Positions 17,094 through 28,800 of a stretch of DNA of 64,000 bases are shown here, piece after piece. Every line of letters begins with the position of its first letter. The stretch's first letter is position 1. Both the position numbers and the translations under genes were made by a program. The stretch comes from Acidobacteriota bacterium (GTDB lineage: Bacteria; Acidobacteriota; Aminicenantia; Aminicenantales; Saccharicenantaceae), in NCBI GenBank assembly GCA_033549365.1, contig JAWSUF010000012.1, positions 31,803 through 95,802 on the forward strand, read 5' to 3'. The notes below the pieces were generated by a model that ran no database searches, had not been told where the DNA came from, and saw nothing but the letters and a program-made list of their open reading frames with translations.

Positions 17094-17588
17094 CTACCTC
17101 TCCGGAGTTATCTTCTCTTCAGGATCGCCGTCGGCTTCACAGCACCGGGAGGTTGCATTGCCTTTCCTGACGGCGTCCGACAAGAGGCCGATGCTCTCGA
17201 TCACGGATTCCCTCTTTTCCGAGGGAATGAATTCGAGAACCCGGCTGAAATAGGAATTGAAAACCGCCTCGATGTCATCGAACAGCTTCCGACCCTGATC
17301 CGTGAGCGAGATGCAGACATAGCGGCGGTCTTTTTCATTGGTCATCCTGTCGACCAGTCCGAGAAGAACAAGGCCCTGGATCAATCGGCTGAGAGTGCTT
17401 GTATCGAGTCCGAAATGCGAAGCCAGATCGACCAGGGAGACCTCCCGGCGATATCCGATTTCCAGAAGAGTATGACACTGGGCAAGGGTCAGCCCGCAGC
17501 AACCGGAATCGCGGCTGAACGGGCTGTTGATTTCCCGATCCAGAAGCCGAAGTTTTTCCCTGAGATAACGGATTTTTTGAGTGTTCAT
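17094..17588 (-). CDS. MarR-family regulator with cysteine pairs, first gene of the hgcAB operon
   Basis: A 164-residue winged-helix protein. The DNA-binding part is VSLVDLASHFGLDTSTLSRLIQ (about 50-71, in two adjoining helices), followed by a wing with DRRYVCISLTDQGR. It carries Cys30-Cys31, Cys38 and a C-terminal Cys149-Cys150, a pattern suggesting sensing of a thiophilic metal or metalloid or of thiol redox state. It is the promoter-proximal gene of marR-hgcA-hgcB, with only 11 bases between its stop and hgcA. A palindrome overlapping its promoter is a plausible operator. The effector is inference. Confidence 0.82.
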   Translation of the reverse strand: MNTQKIRYLREKLRLLDREINSPFSRDSGCCGLTLAQCHTLLEIGYRREVSLVDLASHFGLDTSTLSRLIQGLVLLGLVDRMTNEKDRRYVCISLTDQGRKLFDDIEAVFNSYFSRVLEFIPSEKRESVIESIGLLSDAVRKGNATSRCCEADGDPEEKITPER

Positions 17589-17623
17589 GGTTTTACCCTG
17601 AACAACGGTCGCTTATTATTTTC

Positions 17624-17664
17624 ATTATACAATTATTATTTTATACATTAGTTGTATTTGTCAA
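17624..17664 (-). promoter_or_regulatory. marR-hgcAB promoter with palindromic operator
   Basis: On the minus strand a perfect -10 TATAAT lies at 17629-17624 and TTGACA at 17664-17659. The inverted repeat ATACA-N5-TGTAT at 17643-17657 covers the region where RNA polymerase would contact upstream of the -10. A MarR dimer bound here would block transcription of its own operon. If TTGACA is used instead, the partner -10 is TAAAAT at 17643-17638 with a short 15-bp spacer. Confidence 0.55.
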
Positions 17665-17697
17665 GTTTTATTTCCTTTTCGGCTTGAAGACATTCTC

Positions 17698-17726
17698 TTG
17701 ATATCTTCCGGGGCAAGTTTTATACT
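17698..17726 (+). promoter_or_regulatory. Promoter of the heterodisulfide-reductase-like gene
   Basis: TTGATA (17698-17703), 17-bp spacer, TATACT (17721-17726). The expected start near 17733 precedes AAGGAGAAGGAG and ATG 17755. It diverges from the hgcAB promoter and lies about 40 bases beyond the palindrome. Confidence 0.6.
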
Positions 17727-17754
17727 TCCGGCCAAAAGGAGAAGGAGATTCGGC

Positions 17755-19779
17755 ATGCTGACAGCCCCTGAAAAACTCATATTCGTCCTTCTCATCCTGG
17801 CCACGGCCGCGGCGTTCCTCACTCCCATCATCCGCCGGATCCGAATCATTCAGGCCGGAATGCCGGACGGCCGGTTCTCTGATCTCTGGAGAAAATTCCG
17901 TCATGCCGCGACCAAGGTTCTTTTTCAGCGCTGCACGCTCCGCCGGGAGCGGGCCGCAACGGGACTGATGCACGCCCTCATCTTCTACGGGGCTCTGACG
18001 TTCGACACCATGACCGTCAACCACACCCTGGAGGGATTCTTCAGGGGTTTCTATCTTTTCGGCGAAACGTCCTTCGGCCTCCTCTTCTCCTTCCTGGTCA
18101 ACGCCGCCGCCGTCTCGGTCATGATCGGCGTCGCCTTTCTCGCCTTCCGGAGGTTCGTCCTCAAGCCCAAAGCCTATGCCACGACACCCGGGGATTCGGC
18201 GGCGATCTATCTCCTGATCACCATGGCCACGGCGACCTATCTCTATTTCGAAGGCTTCTCCATCGCCCATCATCCCGAAACGGCGCGTTGGGCCTTCATC
18301 GGCTCCCGGATCGCCTCCGCCGTTCATCAATCGGGAATAAGCCCCGAGACCGTCGCCGCCCACGCCAAGATCGCCTGGTGGTCCCATGTCGTCGCCGTTT
18401 ATGCCTTCATCGCCTATGTCCCCCACTCCAAGTATCTCCACATGTTCGCCGGGCCTTTCAATGTCTTCTTCCGCGGCGATGCGCCGAGCGGAGAGATGGA
18501 GCCTCTCGATCTCGAAAACTCCGAGGTTTTCGGGCTGGAGAAACCCGCCGATTTCACCTGGAAAGACAACCTCGACGCCTTCGCCTGCATGGAATGCGGC
18601 CGGTGCCAGGACGCCTGCCCGGCCTTCGCCGGAGGCAAACCGCTCTCGCCCAAGATGATCCTCTTCAACATGGAAAAAACGCTGCTCGCCTGCCATAAGG
18701 CCGTCGTTACGAAACGGCGGGACGAACAACCCGATCTCGTGCCCGCGACCTTCGCCGATGACGAGATCTGGGCCTGCACGACCTGCGGCGCGTGCGTCAA
18801 GGAATGCCCCGTCGAGATCGATCATATCCGGAAGATCGTCGGCACCCGCCGCGCCCGGGTGCTGATGCAGAGCCGGTTTCCCAACGAGCTCAACGCCTTT
18901 TTCCGGAATATGGAGACAAACGCCAATCCCTGGGGGATCGGCTTCGCCGAGCGCGCCGGCTGGGCGGACGGCCTTGACGTTAAGCCCATCCGGGATGTTC
19001 CCGGAGCCGAATACCTCTTCTGGGTCGGTTGCATGGGCGCCCATGACGACGCCGGAAAGGCGATCTCCGGCTCCTTCGTCAAAATTCTGCAAGCGGCCGG
19101 CATCAGGTTCGGAACGCTCGGGACGGAGGAAAAATGCTGCGGAGACTCGGCCCGCAGGCTGGGAAACGAGTATCTGTTCCAAACCCTGGCCGGGGAAAAT
19201 ATCGCCCTTTTCAAAAAATACGGCGTTCGAAAAATCGTCACGATCTGTCCGCACGGCTTCAACACCCTCAAGCATGAATATCCCAAACTCCTGGAGTCCG
19301 TTCCCGGACTGACGGAAAACGACAAGACGGAGTTGAGCAAGATCGAGGTCGTCTCCCATGTCGAACTCATTCGCAACCTCATCGCTTCAAACCGGATCGC
19401 CCTCCGGAAGGGCGACGGGGCGGCCTGCATATTCCATGACCCCTGCTATCTCGGCCGTCACAACGGGCTGACAAAGGCGCCGCGCGAGATCCTGGTTTCG
19501 GCTCTCGGCGGAAAACTCCGGGAGCTCAAGCGGCACGGCCTCGACAGCTTCTGCTGCGGGGCGGGAGGCGGGCTGATGTGGACCGAGGAGAAGATCGGCC
19601 GGAGGACCAATCACCTGCGGACGGAGGAGATTATCGCCTCGGGCGCCGAATCGGCGGCCGCGGCCTGCCCCTTCTGCCTGACCATGCTTCGGGACGGACT
19701 GAAGGACCTGGGCCGCGAAGACATCGGGGTACGGGACATCGCCCAAATCGTCGCCGAACGGCTGGTCGAAGCCGGTTGA
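17755..19779 (+). CDS. Membrane Fe-S oxidoreductase, HdrD/NarI-like fusion
   Basis: A 674-residue protein. About residues 1-245 form five hydrophobic helices with histidines suited to b-type haem (MHALIFYG; WWSHVVAVYAF; VPHSKYLH), like NarI. Two [4Fe-4S] motifs follow, CMECGRCQDACP and CTTCGACVKECP (about 280-360). Two CCG domains end in KCCGDSARR and FCCGAGGGLMW (about 440-640), as in heterodisulfide reductase subunit D. It likely moves electrons between quinone in the membrane and a soluble thiol, ETF or ferredoxin partner. It is divergent from marR-hgcAB. Its last codons recur in decayed form at 29039-29110. Confidence 0.82.
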   Translation: MLTAPEKLIFVLLILATAAAFLTPIIRRIRIIQAGMPDGRFSDLWRKFRHAATKVLFQRCTLRRERAATGLMHALIFYGALTFDTMTVNHTLEGFFRGFYLFGETSFGLLFSFLVNAAAVSVMIGVAFLAFRRFVLKPKAYATTPGDSAAIYLLITMATATYLYFEGFSIAHHPETARWAFIGSRIASAVHQSGISPETVAAHAKIAWWSHVVAVYAFIAYVPHSKYLHMFAGPFNVFFRGDAPSGEMEPLDLENSEVFGLEKPADFTWKDNLDAFACMECGRCQDACPAFAGGKPLSPKMILFNMEKTLLACHKAVVTKRRDEQPDLVPATFADDEIWACTTCGACVKECPVEIDHIRKIVGTRRARVLMQSRFPNELNAFFRNMETNANPWGIGFAERAGWADGLDVKPIRDVPGAEYLFWVGCMGAHDDAGKAISGSFVKILQAAGIRFGTLGTEEKCCGDSARRLGNEYLFQTLAGENIALFKKYGVRKIVTICPHGFNTLKHEYPKLLESVPGLTENDKTELSKIEVVSHVELIRNLIASNRIALRKGDGAACIFHDPCYLGRHNGLTKAPREILVSALGGKLRELKRHGLDSFCCGAGGGLMWTEEKIGRRTNHLRTEEIIASGAESAAAACPFCLTMLRDGLKDLGREDIGVRDIAQIVAERLVEAG

Positions 19780-19849
19780 CGAATCCCGGATGGATTTAAA
19801 AGAGGAATAGGTCAGGCTGGGGAATTATGGTATTGTTCATACAAGAGTT

Positions 19850-22800
19850 ATGAACAAAATGGGCATCCTCATCGGCTTCTTCGCCAAACGGGATGACGCT
19901 TCCAATGCCTTCGTAAAACTGCAACGGAAAGGTTATCGCCGGATCGCGTGGGTGAGCAAGAGTGCGGCGGGAAAAGTCCGGACGCGGGATCCCTTCCGCC
20001 GGCGCCGGGTCTGGGGAACGGTCGCATTGATGATTCTGTTCGGGGCGCTGGCCGAAGCGGTTTCGATGCGGCTTGCGTGGCTGGAGCCGATATCCGGCCA
20101 TTTCCCATGGGCCCGGCTTCCGGGTCTGGGGGGCGCATTTATCGGAATCCTGGTCGGCACCGTCTGGATACGGCGATCGAGGTTCGGCGTCGAACGGGCG
20201 TGGATTGATAATCAGGCGCGTCGACTGGTTTCGGGGGAAACCGCCGTGATTCTCCAGGAGCCGACAGAAAGATTGCCTCTCCCCTTTTCCCTGTTGCTGG
20301 AAAGCGGCGAGACCCCGCCGGCCGTCTTTGTTATCCACCCCCGGCGCGGGAGCTCTGCCGGAGAGGACCGGCGCCCCGGGGAAACGCCGCTCAACCCGGC
20401 GCAGTTGCGGGACCATGCCCGGCGTCTGGCCGCCGAGCATCAGGTGGACCCCGAACCGCTCCGGGACTCCGGATTGCTCAAGCGGCTCGATCAGGGCCTC
20501 GGGCAATTCCAGCAGGCATGTCTGGATCTCTCCGGAGCCTATCGTGTGCAACAATCCCCTCCGCCGACCGGCGAATGGCTCCTCGACAACGAATATCTCT
20601 TCGAGAGCAACGCCCGTGACATCCTTCTGAACCTGCCCCGGAGTTTTTACCGGCAGTTGCCGGCCCTCGGCGTCGGCGCCGACCGGGGGTTGCCGCGCAT
20701 CTACGGTCTGGCCCGGGAACTGGCTTCTCACACCGACCTGCACTTGGATGAGGAGAACATCCAGGCCTTCATCAAAGCCTATCAGTCGGTTTGTCCGCTT
20801 TCGATCGGCGAACTCTGGGCCGTCCCCCAGATGTTGCGGATTGCGCTGCTCGAGGGCATCCAGCGGCTCGCCGAACGAACTCTGTCGGAACTGCGTGAAG
20901 GCGAGACGGCCGGGTTCTGGGCGAACCGGCTCATTGCCGCCAACCGGCAGGATCCCAACCAGCTCTTTTCTCTCATGACGGAATTGACGGAAACCCAACC
21001 CCGCCCAAGCCCTTCTTTCGCCGCGCAACTGATTGACAACCTTTATGACGAGCAGCCCGCGCTGGCCCCGGTTCAAGCCTGGCTGGGACGCATTTTCAAG
21101 AAACCCATGACCGAACTCAGCCGGCGCGAAAAAAACCGCCAGACCCACGATCAGATATCGACCGGAAACGCCTTCAACAGTTTGCGCCGGCTCGCCTTGC
21201 TGGATTGGAAGGAATACTTCGAAAAGTTGAGCGGGGTCGAACAGACGCTGCGGCTGGATCCCGCCGGCATCTATCCCCGGATGGATTTCTCAACGCGCGA
21301 CCGCTATCGCCGGGCGATTGAGGACCTCCACCGCGGATCCGGCCGGTCCGAGGACCAGGTCGCCCGGCTGGCCCTCGAAATGGCAACCCGGGCCGGACGC
21401 GATTCCGGCCGGGATGAAGAGTCGCATCACATCGGAACTTACTTGATCGGCGAAAAAAGAAGGGATCTGGCTCGCCGCCTGGAGTGCCGTGAGACTTTCC
21501 GTTTCCGTGCCGTGCAATGGGCTTATCGTCATCACTCGGCGATGTATTTCACCGGTCTGATTGTTTTCTCCGCCGCCCTTGTTTTCCTGGGCCTTCGGCT
21601 CGGCCTGCGCGCCCAGACGCCGGGGATTCAGATGATCATGGCCGCTCTCTTGCTCATCCCCGCAAGCCAACTCGCGCTGGAGGTCATGAATGACCTGGTG
21701 ATGAGGCTCCTGCCGCCGCGGACCCTGCCGAAGATGGATTTTCGGGCTTCCGGGATTCCCGACGCCTGCCGGACGCTGGTCGTCGTTCCGATGATGCTGG
21801 CGGATCAGGAGACGATCAAGGCCGAGGTGGAAAAGCTTGAGGTCCGTTATCTCGCCAACAAAGAGGCCAATCTGCTCTTCGCCCTCTACTCGGATTACCG
21901 GGACGCGGCGCAGGCCCGTTGTGAAACCGACGGACCCCTGCTCGATGCCGTCACGCGGGGCATCCGGGATCTCAATCAGCGCCATGGCGGCGAACGGTTT
22001 TTCCTGTTCCACAGGGAGCGGAAATGGAGCGAAACCGAGCGGAAGTTTATCGGTTGGGAACGCAAACGGGGGAAGTTGGAAGAACTCAACGGTCTGATCG
22101 ACGGCACGCGGCCCGCCTCCGCCGATCGTCTGGTCACCGTCGGCGATCCGGACCGATTATCCAACGTCAGATTCGTCATCACCCTGGACAGCGACACGCA
22201 ATTGCCGCACAACACCGCCCGCCGGATGATCGAGACACTGGCCCATCCCTTGAACCGGGCGCGTTTCGACGGCGGCGGTCGCGTTCGTTCCGGTTACACC
22301 ATCATCCAGCCGCGCGTGAGCCCTTCCCTGCCCAGCGCGACCGGTTCGCCGTTCAGCCGGCTCTTTTCGGATCCCATCGGCATCGATCCCTATACCAGCG
22401 CGGTTTCCGACGTCTACCAGGATCTGACCGGAGAAGGGTCCTATCACGGAAAAGGCATCTATGACGTGCGCGCCTTCAATCGCGTGCTTGCGGGCCGGTT
22501 CCCCGAGGCGGCGCTGCTGAGCCATGATTTGATCGAAGGCGCTCATGTCCGGGTGGGCCTGGCCAGCGATATCGAGCTTTTTGATGAATTCCCTCAGGAT
22601 TACCTGAGTTACACCAAGCGGCAGCATCGCTGGATTCGCGGCGATTGGCAGATCGCGGATTGGGTCCTGCCGCGGGTTCCAAAACCCGGCGGAGGGCGCG
22701 CGCCCAACCCGCTATCCCGGTTCAATCGCTGGAAGATATTGGACAATCTGCGCCGCAGTTTGCTGCCCGCGGCCGGCCTGGCCTTACTGGCGGCCTCCTG

Positions 22801-25800
22801 GTTGATCTCCGTTCGGGCCGGGTGGATCGCCACCGTATTGGTCCTCACCCAACTGTTCTTTCACTCCCTGATGCAGCCTTTCACTTGGGCGACAACAGGT
22901 CAGGGTTTCAGGGCCTTCTCTCCCGCCAAGAAAGCCCATGATCTGCTGCGGGTGCTGGTTGAGGCGGCGCTCCTTCCCTACCAGGCCTGGGTGGGGCTGG
23001 ACGCCTTGGGCCGGGTCTTCTATCGAAGATTGATCTCGCATCGGGGGATGTTGGAGTGGGCTACAGCCCAAAAGACCCAAGGCGGCGCCCAGGTCAAAGC
23101 GCCCATGTTCCTGCTTTCCATGGGGCTGGCGAGCCTATTCAGCGTGATGGCCGGAGGCGCGGTGCTGATCTTTCGACCGGCCAACATTTGGCTGGCCTGT
23201 CCCTGGCTGCTTCTCTGGTTCCTGTCTCCGATGATCGGCCGGCTCCTCAGCCGGCGCCCGGAGGCCAAGCCGCCTCAATTCCTGCTTCCGGCCGAGGATC
23301 GGCAATTCATGAGGAATGTCGCCCGGCGAACCTGGCGCTATTTCTCCGATTTTGTGAACAAGGAAACCTCGTGGCTGCCGCCCGACAATTACCAGGTTTC
23401 CCACCTCAACCGGCCGGCCATGCGGACCAGCCCGACCAATATCGGCCTCTACATGGTCAGCGTGCTCAGCGCCCATGATTTCGGGTATTTAACCGTGGAT
23501 GAGGTTTCCCGCAAACTGACACGGACGATGGAGACGATCGCCAAATTGGAGCGGCATGAGGGCCATCTGCTCAATTGGTACGACATTCAGACCCTGGCGC
23601 CTCTGAAACCGCGCTACGTTTCCACCGTGGACAGCGGCAATCTGCTGGGGGCCTTGTGGACGCTGGATCCCGGGCTCGAGGCTCTGATGCGGGCGCCGCT
23701 TTTCGACGCAAAAGCGTTTGCCGGGCTGCGCGACGCCGGTGAAGTCCTGCGGCAGGTTATCCGCGATGAGAAAGCCGGCGGTTATGATGTTCGATCCCTG
23801 GATGAACTGCTGCGCGCGTGGGAATCCCCGCCGGACCGGATCGCCGATGCGCTCGGCCGGCTGCGCCGGGCGGAGAATTACGTGCGGGAGTTGTCGGCAA
23901 AAGCCGACGCGTCCACAGATGCTCAAAAGAGCGCGGCCGAGTGGGCCGGCGAGATCCTGAGCCAACTCGCGGCCTGGCGAAATATCGCCGATCGCTATCT
24001 CGCCTGGATCGAAATTCTGGCGGAGAAGACGGCGGAGGACGTCGCCCGGCTCGATCCGGACGCCCTGCCTGTTTTTCGCCGGGCCCTTCAGCATGCCCCC
24101 TCGCTTTGGGACCTGGCCCACGGACACGTCCCCTGCATGGACTCTCTCCGGGCCATCCGGGAGAAAACGCCGGAAAATGCGGACGGCGTCCGGGACTGGA
24201 TCGATCGCGTCCTGGCGGCTTTCCATACCTCGAAATGGCTGGCCGGCGAAACGCTGGCGGAGGGCGAGCGGCTCCGGCGGTCGGTACGCCGGCTTTCCGC
24301 ATCGATCGACATGGGTTTTCTTTATCACGCCGAGCGCCGGCTGTTTTCGATCGGTTTCAATGTCTCGGAAGGACGGCTCGACCACGCCTTTTACGATCTT
24401 CTGGCCAGCGAAGCGCGGCTGGGAAGCTTTGTCTCCATTGCCCGAGGAGACATTCCCGTCGAGCATTGGTTTGCCATGGGACGGCCCTACGGAGCCATCG
24501 GCCGGCGCCGTGTGCTGCTCAGTTGGACCGGGACGATGTTTGAATATCTGATGCCGCTGCTTTTCCAGCGTTCCTATGGAAACTCGCTGCTGGACAAATC
24601 CGCCCGGGAAGCCGTGGCCGTCCAAATCGCCTACGGCCGCAAGCACCGGGTGCCATGGGGGATTTCCGAGTGCGCCTTCGGGGACCTGGACACCCACAAG
24701 ACTTATCAATACCGGGCCTTCGGCGTACCCGAGCTCGGACTCAAACGCGGCCTGGCGGACAAGATCGTGGTCACGCCCTATGCCACCATGCTGGCGGCGG
24801 GTCTCGCGCCGCGGGAATCGGTGCGGAACCTGAAACGACTGGCCGAACTGGGGCTGCTGAATGATTATGGGTATTACGAAGCCCTGGATTACAGCCATCG
24901 ATCAAGCCGCGAAGGCGGTCTTGGGATCATCGTGCGGACCTACATGGCGAATCACCAGGGCATGAGTTTTCTGGCGCTGGGAAATTTCCTTCATGATAAT
25001 CCCCTCCAGCGCCATTTCCGATCCGACCCGCGCGTGCGCGCCGTCGAGCCCCTGCTTCACGAACGCATCCCGATCCTTCCCACGCTGCACCATATCTCCA
25101 CGCGCGAGCGGGTCTCGTCGGTGGCACAGCTCGGCGAAGTCACGCCTTCGGTCAGCCAATTTGAAACACCCCATACCGCCACTCCCAAGACCCAACTCCT
25201 ATGCAACGGCCGCTATGGCCTGATGCTGACCAACGCCGGCGGCGGCTACAGTCGCTGGAGAGACTTCGAGATCACGCGCTGGCGATCGGATCGGACCCGG
25301 GATGCGTGGGGGACTTTCTGTTACATCCGCGAGGCCGATTCGGACCGGCTGTGGTGCAACACTTATCAGCCGACCGGCGGCAAGGTTGATAAATATGTAT
25401 CCAATTTCGCGCTCGATCGGGCCGTATTCCGGCGTGTGGATTACGGCATGGAGAGTGAAACCGAGGTGGTCGTATCACCGGAAGACGACGTCGAGATTCG
25501 ACGGATGACGCTGATCAATCGTTCCCTGCGCAGCCGCCGTCTCGATCTGACGAGTTATGTGGAACTCGCGCTGGCGCCGCACCGTGCGGATCGTCAGCAT
25601 CCGGCGTTCAACAAGCTGTTCATCCGGACCGAGGCCCTGCCGGAACAGCGGGCGCTCCTGGCCCACCGCCGGCCGCGCAGCGGAAACGACCCGCCCATTT
25701 ATGTCGCCCACCGCTTCACCTCGGCGCAGGCCGAGGATGAGGACCTACGTTTCGAGACCGACCGTCGCCGTTTCATCGGTCGCGGCCGAACGCTCGCCCG

Positions 25801-28800
25801 GCCCATGGGTGCTTTGCAGGAACCCGGCAACAGCCGGGGATTCGTCCTCGACCCCATCCTGAGCCTACGGCAAAGCCTGAATCTGGGTCCGGGCGAGCGG
25901 GTCCGGATTTCTCTGATTCTGGCCGCGGGCGAAACCAGGGAACAGGTCATCGGATTGATGAACAAGTATGGCGATCCCCATGCCATCGACCGGGCCATGG
26001 ATTTGGCATGGGCGGCGGCCCAGTTGGAGTTACGCCTACTGCGGATCCAGCCTGACGACGCGCGCCGATTCCAGCAACTGGCCGGCCATCTTTTGTATTC
26101 CAACCCCCTCCTGCGCTCGACTCCGGAACGCATCGCCGAAAACCGCAAGGGTCAGGCCGGCTTGTGGACTTATGCCATCTCGGGTGATTTGCCCATAGCC
26201 CTGGTCGCCGTAAAGGAGACGAGGGATTTGGGCCTTGTCCGCCAAATGCTCAAGGCGCATTCCTATTGGCACATGCACGGGCTGAAGGCCGACTTGGTGA
26301 TCTTGAACGAGGAGGCCGGCGGCTATGAGCAGCCTCTGCGTGAACAACTCGACCGCTTGATTCAAACCCATTCGGCCGAGGCCGGGATTGAGCGCCCCGG
26401 AGGAATCTATATGCTCAGCTCAGAGCTTATCCCAGCTGAAGACCTGACGCTTCTATGGGCCGCGGCGAGCGTGGCGCTGACGGCGGCCCGCGGCGCCTTG
26501 CCCCAGCAATTGAGTGTGCCGCGGGAATCGCTCGATTTGCCGGAACCCCTGGCCGGGAAACGAGATCCCCGGGATCCTTCGGCACCACTCCCCTTCCTGG
26601 AACTCGCCTATTTCAACAGCCTGGGCGGGTTCACACCGGACGGCCGCGAATACGCCATCTATCTCGGGCCGGACATCCATACGCCCGCGCCCTGGGTCAA
26701 CGTCATCGCCAACCCCTCTTTCGGAACGCTCGTCAGCGAAACCGGCGCCGGATTCACCTGGCAGGGCAACAGCCAACGCAATCGCCTGACGTCATGGTCG
26801 AACGACCCGGTGATGGACTCTCCTGCGGAAGCCGTCTACATCCGGGACGAGGAAACCGGGATCTATTGGACGCCGACCGCGACGCCGATCCGCGAGGGAA
26901 TCGCTTATCGAGCCCGACATGGCGCGGGATACACGGTCTTCGAGCATAACAGCCATGGCATCGAGCAGGAGTTGACGGTCTTCGTTCCCGTGGATGATAA
27001 CGGGGGTGAACCGATCAAGCTGCAACGGCTGCGGCTCCGAAACGACTCCGGCCGGCCGCGCGAGCTGTCGGTGACCTATTATGCGGAGTTGACTCTGGGC
27101 GAGTCGCGAGAATCTTCGCAGATGCACATTGTGACCGAATGGGATGATGACATCAAGGCTATAATCGCCCGCAATCGCTACCACCCCGATTATCCGGATC
27201 AAGTGACCTTCGCGGCATTCAGCACGCCCGTGGAGAATTATACCGGAGACCGCACCGCTTTCATCGGGCGCAACCGCTCGATGTCGAATCCGGCGGCGAT
27301 GGAAAGAATCCGGCTTTCATGCCGGACGGGCGCGGCCCGGGATCCCTGCGCCGGGTTGCAAATCATCCTCAAACTGGCTCAGGGCGAGCAGATTGAAATC
27401 ACCTGCCTGCTCGGCCAAGCCGCCTCGCTGAAGCAGGTCCGCGCCCTGGTGTCGGCCTACCGCAACGCGGAGGCGGTGGAGACAGCGCTGCGCCGGACCC
27501 AGGTATGGTGGGATGATCGCCTCGGTGCGATCCGGGTCAAGACCCCCGAACTCGCCGCGGACTTCATGATCAACCGCTGGCTTCCCTATCAAAACCTGGC
27601 CTGCCGCGTCTGGGGGCGTTCCGGCTTCTACCAGTCCGGCGGCGCCTTCGGCTTCCGCGATCAGTTGCAGGACGTGACGGCGCTGCTTTACGCCCACCCC
27701 CTCACGACACGCAACCACATTCTGCTTGCGGCCGGCCGTCAGTTCAAGGAGGGCGATGTCCAGCACTGGTGGCATCCGCCGGGAGGCGAGGGCATCCGCT
27801 CGCGAATATCCGATGATCTCCTGTGGTTGCCCCATGTCGTCGCACAATATCTAAGAATCACCGACGATGTGAACATCCTTCACGAGATTGTCCCCTTTCT
27901 CGAAGCGCCGTCCCTCAAAGACGATCAGCACGAGAGTTATCAATCCCCGACGGTCTCGACCGAACGAGCCCCCCTCTTTGAGCACTGCCGGCGCGCGGTC
28001 GCCCGCAGCCAAAAATTCGGCGACAAGGGGCTGCCTCTGATGGGAACCGGGGATTGGAACGACGGGATGAACCTCGTGGGCGCCGGGGGCAAAGGCGAGA
28101 GCGTTTGGCTGGCGTGGTTTCTGGCGGATGTGCTGCAGGGAATGGCCGAGATGTCCGAACGTCTCGGCCGGCCGGACCTGCGCCGGACCTATGAAGAGGA
28201 CCGGAAGGCGCTGCTCCGGCGGGTGGAGAAATCCGCATGGGACGGCGAATGGTATCTTCGAGCGACCTTTGACGACGGCTCGCCCCTGGGCTCTTCCGCA
28301 AATATCGAAGCGCGGATCGATTCGCTGCCGCAATCCTGGGCCCGGCTCTGCGGCGGCGCCGACCCGGATCGAGCCGCTCAAGCCCTGGAATCGGCGTGGC
28401 GCCGGCTCGTTCGCGAGGATGAGGGGCTGGTGCTGCTTTTTGAGCCTCCGTTCGATCGGGCGGAACCATCGCCGGGTTACATCAAGGGTTACCCGCCGGG
28501 AGTGCGGGAGAACGGAGGCCAGTATACCCATGCCGCCCTGTGGCTGGCCATGGCCATGGCCCGTAGCGGAGACGGCACGCGGGCGGCGAAAATTCTGCGA
28601 ATGATCAACCCCATCGAGCGCGCCCGCGATCCGGAAACGGTCTGGCGTTACGGAATTGAGCCTTATGTGATCGCCGCCGATGTCTACGCCATGGCCGGTC
28701 GGATCGGTCAGGGCGGCTGGTCCTGGTATACGGGTTCGGCGGCCTGGATGTACCGCATCTGGGTGGAAGAACTTCTGGGTCTGAAAGTGCGCGGAGAGAC

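Noticed and set aside
17668..19359. A 563-codon minus-strand frame across the HdrD-like gene
   Set aside because: The plus strand encodes all Fe-S and CCG motifs; the minus frame is a composition shadow.
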